A DNA stretch of 39,643 bases from an uncultured Chloroflexota bacterium (GCA_937974245.1 CALJKV010000036.1:1-39643); one strand, 5' to 3'; shown: positions 15,842 through 26,216, numbered from the stretch's first letter. The notes: generated by a model not told the origin, from the letters alone. Numbers and translations: made by a program.

Positions 15842-16003
15842 TTACCCGAATTTACACACAATCTTCGGAACGATCAAAAAATAATCGTCACCGTGAACAA
15901 AAATCAGCTTACCTGAATCAATACGATCAAGCTGAGAATTTCCGGACTTATCATTAACCAGCAGAATCACGGGCCAATAATTAGTCAGGTCATGCGATTT
16001 CAT
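15842..16003 (-). CDS. Small hypothetical protein downstream of mtnK (53 residues)
   Basis: A complete ATG-to-TAA frame on the minus strand starts 25 bases after the mtnK stop. It reads MKSHDLTNYWPVILLVNDKS at the start and ends YFLIVPKIVCKFG. It has alternating hydrophobic strands, no membrane segment and no recognised motif. There is no clear Shine-Dalgarno sequence, so expression would depend on coupling to mtnK. It could instead be a remnant of a longer gene. Confidence 0.35.
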   Translation of the reverse strand: MKSHDLTNYWPVILLVNDKSGNSQLDRIDSGKLIFVHGDDYFLIVPKIVCKFG

Positions 16004-16028
16004 GGTAGGCGCAAGTCATTTCAGCAGT

Positions 16029-17290
<1,262 letters not shown>

Positions 17291-17294
<4 letters not shown>

Positions 17295-18415
17295 GGGTGG
17301 ATTCTCTTTTCAGGATAGAGATTCAGTATTTCCGTCTCATTCGGTGCCACTACACCGCGTTCTGTGATTAGACCGGTCACCAGACGAGCGGGAGTCACGT
17401 CAAATCCATAATTGGCGGCAGGGCTGTTTTCCGGAGTGATCAGCACGGTCTCTGTGTTTCCATCCGCAGTCTGGCCGCCGATATATTTCACTTCCTCAGG
17501 GTCGCGCTGTTCAATCGGAATATCGTGTACGCCATCGCGCATCTCCCAGTCAAAAGTGGAAGATGGTAGCGCCACATAGAATGGAACGCCATTGTCTTTC
17601 GCTGCGAGCGCCTTTAGGTAAGTACCAATCTTATTAGCGACATCCCCGGTGTAGGTCGTACGGTCACTACCCACGATGCACAGATCGACCAGGCCATGCT
17701 GCATCAAGTGACCGCCAGCATTATCGGCTATGATCGTATGTGGAACTCCGTGCTCACCTAATTCCCAGGCTGTAAGCCGCGCCCCCTGATTACGTGGTCG
17801 GGTTTCATCGACCCAAACGTGCACGGGAATACCGATTTCGTATGCCGCGTAAATTGGTGCGGTCGCGGACCCGTAATCGACGAACGCCAGCCAACCCGCG
17901 TTGCAGTGAGTGAGGATATTTACAGTCTGACCGGGCTTGCGCTCGGCAATCATTTGGATAAGTTTCAAGCCGTGCTCCCCAATGGAGCGGCAGAATTCTG
18001 CATCCTCATCCGCAATGTGGTTTGCTGTTTCCCGCGCACAGGCGATCATCGCGTCAATTGACTCCACCTGCCGCACGGCCTCTCGCTGGCGATTAACTGC
18101 CCACGCGAGATTCACAGCAGTTGGGCGCGTCGCTTTCAATGTTTCACCAGCAGAGTCGATAAACGCGAGAAACGATTCCCTGTCCGCACGAGGCGCGATC
18201 AGAGCAGCGATATACATGCCATAACCAGCCGTTGCTCCAATCAGTCCCGCACCGCGTACAGTCATCGCTTTAATCGCATGTGCGATATCATCGACAGTTG
18301 TCAGGTCAAGTACGACGAATTCATGTGGGAGCAGATGCTGGTCGATGATCTGGACCACTGTTGGGTCATCGGGCTTGAGCCAAATGGTTCGATAATGTTT
18401 ACCGCCAACATTCAT
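17291..18415 (-). CDS. mtnA: S-methyl-5-thioribose-1-phosphate isomerase
   Basis: The 374-residue enzyme converts methylthioribose 1-phosphate to methylthioribulose 1-phosphate. It is an eIF2B-like isomerase with AMTVRGAGLIGATAGYGM (about residues 50-67), catalytic Cys171 in ILTHCNAGW and Asp251 in VGSDRTTYTGDVANKIGTY, and the conserved FYVALPSSTFD. AAGGA lies at good distance before the ATG. AT-rich DNA (18430-18500) upstream probably holds the promoter for mtnA-mtnK. No later methionine-salvage genes (mtnB, C, D, W, X) or class II aldolase are in the window. The pair may also serve 5-deoxyribose disposal. Confidence 0.94.
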
Positions 18416-19164
18416 AAAGGTTTTCCTTAGTTCTGTTGATAATTTAACATAACCAAATCAAATATCAATAAATTAAAATCTACATTAAGTTGTTAAACTA
18501 ACTGCGAAGAAAGGTCAACAAGAGCCTTATGATTACAGCAGAATTGAAACCGTTCACGCCACTGTTTCACATCGAGACGTGGCAGAAAGTGTAGGTTTTT
18601 TGATATAGGAGTTCCACAATTCAATCCATATTGACAGAAGGAATTGGTCTCGAATCCCGGCCATTCCGCTCTCAACTTTGAAAATCCTGTGACCGAGATG
18701 ATCCTGACACCTGGTAAGCAACCCGTTTCGGTCACCTTGTAGATCATGTAACAATACCTTAGCCGCATCCCTGGGCTTGTTCAACTTGACCGCGGTTTTT
18801 TATGATCACATCAGCCTGGGCATATGCCCGCGTAAAGGAGCCGTCAATCATGTCATTTTTATGTCGGAATCATCCGCGAATTAGGTCAGTATCCAACCCC
18901 ATACTCCCGGATCACGCCATTGAGTACGAAGCACCATTCTGTGGCCCTTTCATTTCCCCATTGCAATGAAGTCATGACGTTCTTGTACAACCGCCATTTA
19001 GGCGTGCAGATCATTTCGTAGAAAATTCCGCGGAATATTTACACATTCACCATCAATTTGTCAGTAATCCCACACCTTTCATGATACGATTTTACCCATG
19101 TTCTATTGACAATTCAACCTAGTGCAATATCACCATGCCTTGCTGGGCTGTAGACCATTTGACC
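18416..19164. other. Gap between mtnA and the IS3 remnant
   Basis: The start is the AT-rich leader of mtnA. A perfect palindrome GGGCATATGCCC lies at 18818-18829. On the minus strand an open stretch of about 50 codons ending at TGA 18886-18888 reads MICTPKWRLYKNVMTSLQWG and ends VIREYGVGY; it looks protein-like but is unrecognised, with no start codon or ribosome-binding site. Another minus-strand frame at 18493-18768 is not convincing. The region looks like degraded coding DNA. Confidence 0.35.
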
Positions 19165-19308
19165 TTACCCCGATTCAACGGGACAGTGAAAATGCCAGGG
19201 GCGGTCAGCAAGCTGCTCGAACTGAGCGGGGCTGAGATAGCCCAGAGCTGAATGCCGCCGGATGTACTCATTATTCTTGTGATAGATTGTTGGAGCGCTG
19301 AAGCCAGG
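19165..19308 (-). mobile_element. IS3-family transposase, C-terminal remnant
   Basis: On the minus strand the frame reads YHKNNEYIRRHSALGYLSPA and continues QFEQL to TAA at 19165-19167. RHSALGYLSPAQFE is the hallmark end of IS3-family OrfB transposases, including the last catalytic-region helix. Only about 45 codons remain, cut off where the acyltransferase gene ends (stop at 19309). It marks an old insertion. Confidence 0.65.
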
Positions 19309-20505
19309 TCAGCGTGGGATGATCTTGAACAGGACTCTGTGACGCACCATAAACCAGATTGCCAGCAGCACCGCTGTTTCGCCCATTGCGTTCACCCAGA
19401 TGCGATTTTCCTGAAACAGGGGGATGTTAGCCATGAGCATCAAAAAGAAAAGATGAACGACAAAAACGTAGAGTGAGGCCTGGCCGATTGGGATAAGGAA
19501 CCAACCCGCTACCCGGTTAAATCCTTTCCAGAAGTGTGTGAGCAGTACATAAAATACGGCAAATACGATTAATGTATTCAATATACGCCCCATGCCTAAC
19601 CAGACCCGTGAGAAGTAATGCGCGTAAATCTGATTAAAGAGGTCTTCTTCTATGAATTTAAGCCGCATATCACGGGGAACATCTATCCAGGGATTATTGA
19701 GGCTGTAGAACATCAGCACGAAAAAAGCGACTGTGATAATGATTACAAGTGGCCGCCCGAGCTTTCCTCGCGCAATTCCCAGCAGATTTTCCCAATGATA
19801 GCCAATCAGGATTCCGATGATGAAAAGGGCCTGCCATGCCAGCAGAGAAAACGCGTTCTCAAACTGGGCAATCGTGACTCGAGTCGGATTAGCCGCATTG
19901 TACAGGTAAATCCCGCCACTGATGAGTGCGACCAGGATGATCATCCGGTGTTCCAACGCCCATAACACAAATAGGGTGACCACCATCAGCACAACGTACA
20001 GTCCCATAATATTGAACTGACCGGGACCATAGCGCAGAATAAGCATGTTACGGATGAAACTGAGCGCGTCCCCGCCGGTGCTATCGTACAGGTCGTATAC
20101 AATGCCAGTTCGCGTATCGGTGAAAGTGTAGAGGGCGCTGGCATTAAGAAGCGGGTTGAAACGTAGCAGATACACACCGATAGCGACACCTAGACTCACT
20201 ACGTAAAGCTGTGCCCCGCGCCTGAACAGTTTGAGGGCAGCCTTCGTCCATCCATCCAACACGATTCGTCCCGGATAGATCAGACCGATAATCAGGCCGG
20301 ACAACAAGACAAACGCCTCGGCTGAAGTAACGACCCCGAAGCGTTCTTTGGTGAAAAAATGGTAGGCAGAAGGAATTTCGATGTGTGCGACCACGACCAT
20401 AAACATGGCGACTCCGCGCAGAAAATCAATTCGCAGATCGCGCCCACCGGTAAGAGTGGGGTATCGCCAGCCGTTGACTCCCGCCTCGCTGCCTGGATCA
20501 CTCAT
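19309..20505 (-). CDS. OpgC-like membrane acyltransferase
   Basis: The 398-residue integral membrane protein has about ten hydrophobic segments. The N-terminus has GGRDLRIDFLRGVAMFMVVVAH, the first-helix pattern of OpgC and acyltransferase-3-like proteins (Arg-Asp-Phe-Arg-Gly, then a membrane His), followed by AEAFVLLSGLIIGLIYPGR, where Ser-Gly-Leu is typical of OpgC. OpgC adds succinyl groups to osmoregulated glucans; in a bacterium lacking such glucans the acceptor is probably another surface glycan. The C-terminus IIPR abuts an IS3 remnant, yet the length is normal, so it may be intact. It is divergent from the TPR gene with only 34 bases between the starts. Confidence 0.75.
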   Translation of the reverse strand: MSDPGSEAGVNGWRYPTLTGGRDLRIDFLRGVAMFMVVVAHIEIPSAYHFFTKERFGVVTSAEAFVLLSGLIIGLIYPGRIVLDGWTKAALKLFRRGAQLYVVSLGVAIGVYLLRFNPLLNASALYTFTDTRTGIVYDLYDSTGGDALSFIRNMLILRYGPGQFNIMGLYVVLMVVTLFVLWALEHRMIILVALISGGIYLYNAANPTRVTIAQFENAFSLLAWQALFIIGILIGYHWENLLGIARGKLGRPLVIIITVAFFVLMFYSLNNPWIDVPRDMRLKFIEEDLFNQIYAHYFSRVWLGMGRILNTLIVFAVFYVLLTHFWKGFNRVAGWFLIPIGQASLYVFVVHLFFLMLMANIPLFQENRIWVNAMGETAVLLAIWFMVRHRVLFKIIPR

Positions 20506-20539
20506 AGACGATTCCTGTTCTTATGGGGGAATATACGCT

Positions 20540-21169
20540 GTGAGATTCTATTTCCAAACCTGCATGGAAACACTCTGCCAGTGTGGAGTAAGCCAGAGTG
20601 ATGGTGTTGCCCTGGTTGGTATTCTGGTGCTGGCCGCTGCTGCCTGTCTGACTATTGTGCCGTTTGGAAAAACATCGCTGGTGATTGAGGGGGTTATCCC
20701 TGGACGGGCATCCGACTATGTGGATGATGGTTGGCGCGCATACCGGAACGGCAACTTCGAGGATGCCATTGCTAAATTTGAACATTCATCCTTGATTTCT
20801 CCCAGCGCAGACGCTTATGAAGGCCTGGCATGGAGCTACGTCAAGCTCAACCAACCTGAACAGGCAGTTGCTAGTTTTGATCAGTTGGTGGAACTAACCT
20901 CTGGCTCGGATCGGGGATACGGGCAGCGTGGTTGGTACTATATCGGCGTGAAGGACTTTGAGAACGCGCTCCCGGATATGGAACAGGCCATCCTGCTAAA
21001 CTCTATGGAGGCTGATAAATATTATGGTCTAGGTTTGGCACAGGATGGGCTGGGAAATACCCCAGCGGCTTTAGAGGCCTATCATCAGTACTTGAATCTT
21101 GCTTCGATCCCGGATTTGTTTGTAACGGATCAGGTGCAGGAATTAGAACAGCCTGCCGCCAGCCCGTAG
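20540..21169 (+). CDS. Membrane-anchored TPR protein
   Basis: The protein has an N-terminal hydrophobic segment (VALVGILVLAAAACLTIV) followed by about four tetratricopeptide repeats, for example GWRAYRNGNFEDAIAKFEHS, LAWSYVKLNQPEQAVASFDQ and GLAQDGLGNTPAALEAYHQY. The N-terminal segment should anchor it with the repeats probably outside the cytoplasm. I chose GTG 20540 because GGGGGA lies nine bases upstream; ATG 20564 is an alternative. Either way the ORF also runs back into the divergent acyltransferase gene, which is not plausible coding. TPRs mediate protein contacts; the partner is unknown, possibly the acyltransferase. Confidence 0.65.
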   Translation: MRFYFQTCMETLCQCGVSQSDGVALVGILVLAAAACLTIVPFGKTSLVIEGVIPGRASDYVDDGWRAYRNGNFEDAIAKFEHSSLISPSADAYEGLAWSYVKLNQPEQAVASFDQLVELTSGSDRGYGQRGWYYIGVKDFENALPDMEQAILLNSMEADKYYGLGLAQDGLGNTPAALEAYHQYLNLASIPDLFVTDQVQELEQPAASP

Positions 21170-21621
21170 TGGGTAGGGTTCTTCAAAATCTCCGATATTA
21201 TCGGTATATATCATCGAGAGGAAGGATTATTCCATTTCATCAGTCATTAGCCATGTTAAGGGGAAGCCTTGCTAAAATGGGTTCTTCTGTTGGCGCGAAA
21301 AGAGACTACCTGGTCGGGTAATCCCGGCGCGACCAAGTACCGACTGGAAGGCGCGTTTGAGGTCGCTGGTGGTCAATAACCACTCCACGATTTCCGTCAA
21401 TGGTAATCCGGTGGGTTCAAGTCCGTTGGGGCTAATTGACACCACATGATTACCATCCCTCGACATGTGTGAAACTCAACGCAGATCGTGCATGCAGGTC
21501 TTCATACCCCAAGCCGGAAAGCAATGCGCCACGAAACCAGAACTAACCCAGAAATGCTTGACAAGTAAACTGTATCAAGATATAGTTCTATAGATAACTA
21601 GATTTTTATTTACAGAACCTA
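21170..21621. other. Gap before the GntR gene
   Basis: The first part holds the palindrome CCGATA-T-TATCGG (21192-21204), which may mark the end of the TPR transcript or a binding site. A minus-strand frame of 64 codons (21272-21466) has no ribosome-binding site and is unrecognised. The last 65 bases hold the promoter at 21558-21586. Confidence 0.4.
21558..21592 (+). promoter_or_regulatory. Sigma-70-type promoter with an overlapping palindrome
   Basis: TTGACA (21558-21563) and TATAGT (21581-21586) are separated by exactly 17 bases, a near-consensus promoter. The palindrome TATAG-TT-CTATA (21581-21592) covers the -10 element, a good position for repression by the GntR protein encoded 30 bases downstream. 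The promoter is read directly from sequence; autoregulation is inferred. Confidence 0.65.
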
Positions 21622-22359
21622 ATGAACATTCTCGCCCTGGATATTGATCGCAACAGTCCTATACCGATTTACTACCAACTCAAACGGGGGATCGAACACC
21701 TGATTGATGCCGGTGAGTTAGTCCCTGGCGATACCCTACCCTCTGACAATGAGTTCTCAAAAGTCTACAGCATCAGTCCGATGACGGTCCGCCAGGCGAT
21801 GTCGGAACTCGTTAATGACGGCTATATCCACAGGGAGCGGGGACGTGGCACCTTTGTGTCCTCGCGTCGTATGACGCATCAACTGGAACGCTTGATGAGC
21901 TTTTCGGAGGACATGAAGACACGCGAACTGATGCCTTCATCCAAAATTCTGCTATTCGAAGAGGCATATCCACCCAGACCCGCCATCCAGCACGGTAACC
22001 TCTCACCAAATGAAAAACTGTTACGCATACAGCGTATCAGGTTAGCAGATAACCATCCCGTCGGCGTTCATGATACGTACCTCCATGGCGTATCTTTTTC
22101 AAGAGAAGAACTCGAACGCGCACAATCCCTTTATAAAGTTCTTGAAAGCAAAGGTGTTCAACTGTACGAAGGCCAAAAGACCATCGAAGCAGTTGCGGCT
22201 TCCGACGAACTGGCAGCGATCCTGGAGGTTGAGCCAGGCTCCCCGTTGTTACAGACATCGCAGTATTCGTGGGATAAAGCGGGCAACTTCGTCGAGTTTG
22301 TCATCGCTCATTATCACTCCGATTTATACCAGTACACCATTCAGTTGAGACGATTCTAA
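21622..22359 (+). CDS. GntR/HutC-family transcriptional regulator
   Basis: The 245-residue protein has an N-terminal winged helix (IPIYYQLKRGIEHLI, LPSDNEFSKVYSISPMTVRQA, DGYIHRERGRGTFV, about residues 14-80) and a C-terminal UTRA ligand-binding domain (LERLMSFSEDMKTR through the Tyr-rich end). UTRA regulators sense small catabolic effectors such as sugar phosphates. It is the first gene of the nucleoside-type transport operon, behind a near-consensus promoter with an overlapping palindrome. TAAGGAGGT overlaps its stop codon but no start codon follows at proper distance. It likely represses the operon until a pathway intermediate accumulates. Confidence 0.9.
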   Translation: MNILALDIDRNSPIPIYYQLKRGIEHLIDAGELVPGDTLPSDNEFSKVYSISPMTVRQAMSELVNDGYIHRERGRGTFVSSRRMTHQLERLMSFSEDMKTRELMPSSKILLFEEAYPPRPAIQHGNLSPNEKLLRIQRIRLADNHPVGVHDTYLHGVSFSREELERAQSLYKVLESKGVQLYEGQKTIEAVAASDELAAILEVEPGSPLLQTSQYSWDKAGNFVEFVIAHYHSDLYQYTIQLRRF

Positions 22360-22436
22360 GGAGGTAAAAGACCACGAATACCTGTCGAACAGACTTAATA
22401 GCCGAACAGTCCATTAGCTTTTATAGGAGAGTTGGA

Positions 22437-23537
22437 ATGATGAAGAATATTTCCCGTTTGATGGTTCTGGCCGTGTTAGCCTTACTGCTGATGTCGGTCA
22501 GTGGCGCATCGCTCGCACAGGATACACCCCGCGTGGCGCTGATTATCGCGCAGGGTGGTCTTGGCGACCGGTCATACAATGATCTGGCTTTTGCTGGCCT
22601 AACACTGGCTGCCCAGGAACTAGGCGTAGAGGTTGTGCCGATTGAATCCCCCGACCCGGTTGGTGAAGGCGAACAACTGCTCCGTGCCGCAGCCGAAGCG
22701 GGTTTTGACCTTGTTATTACCCTGGAATTCAGCCACTTCGATCCGCTGGCGCGTGTCGCACCGGATTACCCGGATACACTGTTTGCCATCGTCAATATTG
22801 TGGTTGAAGGCGACAATATCGTTTCGATCATGTTTGACGAACATACCGGGTCCTACCTCGCTGGTATGCTGGCCGCGCTGGTCACAACCGACTCCGATAT
22901 CGAGCAGACTAACGACGCTGCGGTGATCGGTGCCATTGGCGGTGTGCCATCCAGCGGTATTGATGTGTTCTTGTATGGCTATCTGCAGGGTGCTTGCGCG
23001 GTCAACCCGGATATCGAGGTCTTATTGGCTTACTCGAATGGCTTTGGCGATCCGGCGGGTGGGCGTGAATTGGCACTCTCCATGCATGAACAGGGTGCGG
23101 ACGTAGTGTTCCAGGTAGCTGGCGGCACAGGTGAGGGTGTGATTGACGCGGCAAGTGACGAGAACTTCTTCGCCGTTGGTGTGGATAGTGACCAGGATTA
23201 CCTCGCGCCGGGCAACGTGCTGACCAGTATGTTGAAACGGGTGGATGTGGCCGTGTTCGATGTCATCTCGCGCCTTGTTGATGGCACCTTGGAAGGCGGC
23301 ACCGTTGCGCAATACGGGCTGGATGTGAATGGTGTCGGCCTGTCTGAGATGAAATACACACGCCATATTATCCCTGCCGAATACATGGATCAGGTGAATG
23401 TCGCCCGCGAAGCCATCATCGCTGGTGAACTGGATGTCATTGATATCCGTGTTTTGGATGAAGCCACCGCTTCAATCCTGGCGAACAACCCAACCTGCGC
23501 CGGGGTGGAAGAACTCCACGCGGCCATGATGAACTAA
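22437..23537 (+). CDS. BMP-family nucleoside-type ABC importer, substrate-binding protein
   Basis: The 366-residue protein is a basic membrane protein (BMP/PnrA) family receptor. It has a signal peptide ending SGASLAQ, then the BMP pattern: VALIIAQGGLGDRSYNDLAFAG, ITLEFSHFDPLA, EHTGSYLAGMLAAL (about residue 136), IGAIGG, and FFAVGVDSDQDY with Asp residues that bind ribose hydroxyls in relatives. BMP receptors bind purine nucleosides and related compounds. No lipobox cysteine is present, unusual for the family. AGGAGAGTTGG provides a strong ribosome-binding site. A perfect 12-bp hairpin separates it from the ATPase gene. Confidence 0.92.
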   Translation: MMKNISRLMVLAVLALLLMSVSGASLAQDTPRVALIIAQGGLGDRSYNDLAFAGLTLAAQELGVEVVPIESPDPVGEGEQLLRAAAEAGFDLVITLEFSHFDPLARVAPDYPDTLFAIVNIVVEGDNIVSIMFDEHTGSYLAGMLAALVTTDSDIEQTNDAAVIGAIGGVPSSGIDVFLYGYLQGACAVNPDIEVLLAYSNGFGDPAGGRELALSMHEQGADVVFQVAGGTGEGVIDAASDENFFAVGVDSDQDYLAPGNVLTSMLKRVDVAVFDVISRLVDGTLEGGTVAQYGLDVNGVGLSEMKYTRHIIPAEYMDQVNVAREAIIAGELDVIDIRVLDEATASILANNPTCAGVEELHAAMMN

Positions 23538-23555
23538 CCCACTGGCAGCTTCACG

Positions 23556-23584
23556 ATACAGGGAGATTCTATATCTCCCTGTAT
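23556..23584 (+). promoter_or_regulatory. Perfect 12-bp hairpin after the BMP gene
   Basis: ATACAGGGAGAT and ATCTCCCTGTAT pair perfectly around loop TCTAT, 18 bases after the stop codon. No T-run follows. In ABC operons such stems typically protect binding-protein messages from 3' decay while letting some transcription through to the ATPase gene. Confidence 0.65.
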
Positions 23585-23607
23585 TCCATATATAGTAGGA
23601 CTCTGTT

Positions 23608-25134
23608 ATGCCTTATCTCATGATGCAGGATATCACCAAGCACTATCCCGGTGTGGCCGCCAATACGGACGTAAACTTCGCGGTTGAGAAAGGCGAGATT
23701 CACGCGCTGGTTGGTGAAAACGGCGCAGGTAAATCAACCTTAATGAAGATTCTCTATGGGTTGGAGCAACCTGACTCGGGCCGGATCATGCTGGATGGCA
23801 AGCCGGTGATAATCCCCAATACCTATAGTGCAATTCGGATGGGTATTGGCATGGTTCACCAGCACTTCCAGTTGATACCCTCGCTCACCGTTGGGGAGAA
23901 TATTGCGCTTGGTTATGAATCTCGGAAGGGAATATTTGTTGACCGAACAGGGATTGCGACCCGTGTAAGGGCGTTGTCCGAGCAATATGGCCTGCAGGTG
24001 GATCCCAATCAGCGTGTGGCAGAATTATCGGTTGGTATCCGGCAGCGGGTCGAAATCCTGAAAATGCTCTATCGCAACGCAAAACTGCTGATTCTGGATG
24101 AACCATCCGCCGTACTCACCCCTCAGGAAGTGGATAAGCTATTCGAGGTTATCCGGAATCTGGTGCATCAGGGACGCACGGCGATTTTTATTACGCACAA
24201 ATTGCATGAAGTAATGGCGATTTGCCAGCGGGCAACCGTCTTGCGGCGCGGGAAAGTGATGGGGACGCTGGAGGTTGTGTCCACGAATCCGGTGGAGATC
24301 GCCCGGATGATGGTGGGCGCGGATATCGATACTGTTCAGTTGACCACCACCAGCCGGCCCGGTATCCGTCAATTACACCTGGAACAGCTTGTCGCGGAAG
24401 ATGATCGTGGGCTGAAAGTGCTGCGAAATATCGAGTTATCCGTACACAGCGGGGAGATTGTGGGGCTGGCAGGTGTGGAAGGCAACGGCCAGCATGAACT
24501 CCTGGAGGTGCTAGTAGGGCTGCGCAGGCCGAAGTCCGGCCAGATTTATATTTGCGATACCCTTGCCACGAACCTGAACGGACGGCAGCGCCGGGAAGAT
24601 GGATTAGCCTTGATACCTGAAGATCGCAACCAGGAAGGTCTGAGCAATGACCTGAGTATCTGGGAAAATCTGGCAATAACCCGCTATTACACTGCCCCCC
24701 AATCGCGCGGAAATGTACTGCGAATCGGTCATCTGCAACAGAAAGCACGAGAATTGATGCAGCGGTTTGATGTCCGTGCGAACAGCCACAACACGCGAGT
24801 GGGTACTTTATCGGGTGGCAACGCGCAAAAGGTCGTCATTGCCCGTGAATTGGCTGAAACCCCGCGTATTCTGATTGCTGCCCAGCCGACGCGCGGCCTG
24901 GATATTGGCGCGGCGCGTTTTGTCCATGAGCAGCTTGTCAACCTGCGTGACCAGGGAGTCGGGATTTTCCTGATATCCGCTGATCTGGATGAGCTGCTCG
25001 CCGTTTGTGATCGGCTGATCGTGTTGTTTGAGGGGCGGATTGCGGGACGCCTCACTGCTGCTGAAGCCACCCGTGAAACACTGGGGTTGTTGATGGCAGG
25101 CCGCAGCACAGAAAACGAGGTCACAACATCATGA
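23608..25134 (+). CDS. Nucleoside-type ABC importer, double ATPase
   Basis: The 508-residue protein has two ABC domains. Domain 1 has GENGAGKSTLMKILYG, signature LSVGIRQRVEIL, and LILDEPSAVLTP. Domain 2 has GVEGNGQHEL without the Walker lysine, the signature LSGGNAQKVVIAREL, and LIAAQPTRGLDIGA, where Gln replaces the usual acid; these variations are normal in NupO/YufO-type ATPases. It drives uptake of the nucleoside bound by the BMP receptor. Its stop overlaps the next start by four bases (ATGA), indicating coupling to permease 1. Confidence 0.93.
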   Translation: MPYLMMQDITKHYPGVAANTDVNFAVEKGEIHALVGENGAGKSTLMKILYGLEQPDSGRIMLDGKPVIIPNTYSAIRMGIGMVHQHFQLIPSLTVGENIALGYESRKGIFVDRTGIATRVRALSEQYGLQVDPNQRVAELSVGIRQRVEILKMLYRNAKLLILDEPSAVLTPQEVDKLFEVIRNLVHQGRTAIFITHKLHEVMAICQRATVLRRGKVMGTLEVVSTNPVEIARMMVGADIDTVQLTTTSRPGIRQLHLEQLVAEDDRGLKVLRNIELSVHSGEIVGLAGVEGNGQHELLEVLVGLRRPKSGQIYICDTLATNLNGRQRREDGLALIPEDRNQEGLSNDLSIWENLAITRYYTAPQSRGNVLRIGHLQQKARELMQRFDVRANSHNTRVGTLSGGNAQKVVIARELAETPRILIAAQPTRGLDIGAARFVHEQLVNLRDQGVGIFLISADLDELLAVCDRLIVLFEGRIAGRLTAAEATRETLGLLMAGRSTENEVTTS

Positions 25135-26204
25135 AGGAAGTCCAGCAGGTCTTTCGTGTTCTCATCACACTGGCGCTTGCGCTCGTCATCGGCGGTATTA
25201 TCATGCAGGTTTCGGGCAAGGACGCGCTGAATGCCTATAGTGTCCTGCTCCAATCCGCGCTAGGGAATGAGCGAGCTATCGCGGATACGCTTTTGAAAGC
25301 GACACCGCTGATCTTCACCGGTCTGGCGACCATGATCGCGTTCAAAGCCGGGATATTCAATGTCGGCGTGGAAGGTTCGTTGTATCTCGGCGCATTCGCT
25401 GCTGCCTGGGTCGGGTTCACGTTTACTGAACTGCCCGCGCTGGTGATTATTTCCCTGGCATTCATTGTTGCCGGGGTTGTGGGCGGACTCTGGGGCGCGA
25501 TTCCGGGTTATCTCAAGGCACGCTTGAAGGTTGACGAGGTGGTTTCAACCATTATGTTGAACTATGTGGCGATTTCGCTCACCGAATACCTGGTGCTGGG
25601 GCCGTTTTTTGTGCCGGGGATGTCCAACGCCATGTCGCAGGAGGTTGCGTTACAGGCACAGCTTCCACGAATTGTCAGCCGGTCACAGTGGAATCCCAGC
25701 TTTTTTATCGCTCTGGCGGTGTTCTTCATTGTGATGTTTATGATGCGCCGGATGACCATTGGCTATGAGGTTCGTGTTCTCGGATCGAATCCCACGTTTG
25801 CCCGGTGGGCGGGAATGCCGGTACGCAGAATCATTGTACTGGTGATGTTTCTCAGCGGGTTTATCGGCGGATTAGCCGGAGCAGGGCAGGTATTGGGTGT
25901 GCATTACCGATTTGTCGCCGGTTTTTCACGCGGGTTGGGTTTCGATGGGATTGTCGTGGCATTGTTGGGGCGTAACACCGCTGTCGGTGTGTTGCTGGCG
26001 GCGCTGTTCTTCGGGGCGCTCCGCAGCGGTGGGGCAACAATGGAGATGTTTACCCGTATCCCCCGCGATTTGATTGATATTGTGCAGGCGCTCATCATCT
26101 TCTTTATTGCGATTGATGTCGGATTTGGTTGGCTGCGCCGCCGTTTCGCGCCGCTGACAGGCGGGTCGGAGACAGACCTGCTCGCCGAAGGCGCCGGGGA
26201 TTAG
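25131..26204 (+). CDS. Nucleoside-type ABC importer, permease 1
   Basis: The 357-residue membrane protein is a BPD_transp_2 permease of the NupP/YufP type. GLATMIAFKAGIFNVGVEGSLY and VLGSNPTFARWAGM (cytoplasmic coupling loop) with GFDGIVVALLGRN are characteristic. The extra-long N-terminal segment and VDEVVSTIMLNYVA are typical of permease 1. It forms a heterodimeric channel with the next gene product and is encoded in an overlapping arrangement with the ATPase. Confidence 0.92.
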   Translation: MKEVQQVFRVLITLALALVIGGIIMQVSGKDALNAYSVLLQSALGNERAIADTLLKATPLIFTGLATMIAFKAGIFNVGVEGSLYLGAFAAAWVGFTFTELPALVIISLAFIVAGVVGGLWGAIPGYLKARLKVDEVVSTIMLNYVAISLTEYLVLGPFFVPGMSNAMSQEVALQAQLPRIVSRSQWNPSFFIALAVFFIVMFMMRRMTIGYEVRVLGSNPTFARWAGMPVRRIIVLVMFLSGFIGGLAGAGQVLGVHYRFVAGFSRGLGFDGIVVALLGRNTAVGVLLAALFFGALRSGGATMEMFTRIPRDLIDIVQALIIFFIAIDVGFGWLRRRFAPLTGGSETDLLAEGAGD

Positions 26205-26216
26205 CGAGTATTTTCT

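Noticed and set aside
18416..18500. SAM-type riboswitch before mtnA
   Set aside because: The leader is short and AT-rich, without the paired elements or conserved core expected of SAM riboswitches.
18850..18969. 39-codon frame after TAAAGGAG on the plus strand
   Set aside because: The ribosome-binding-like sequence is well placed, but the peptide has no features, and an opposing frame looks more protein-like.
24191..24748. 185-codon open frame opposite the nucleoside-type ATPase
   Set aside because: It is antisense to a strongly conserved ABC domain, and its Pro/Arg/Cys-rich composition is typical of a shadow frame.
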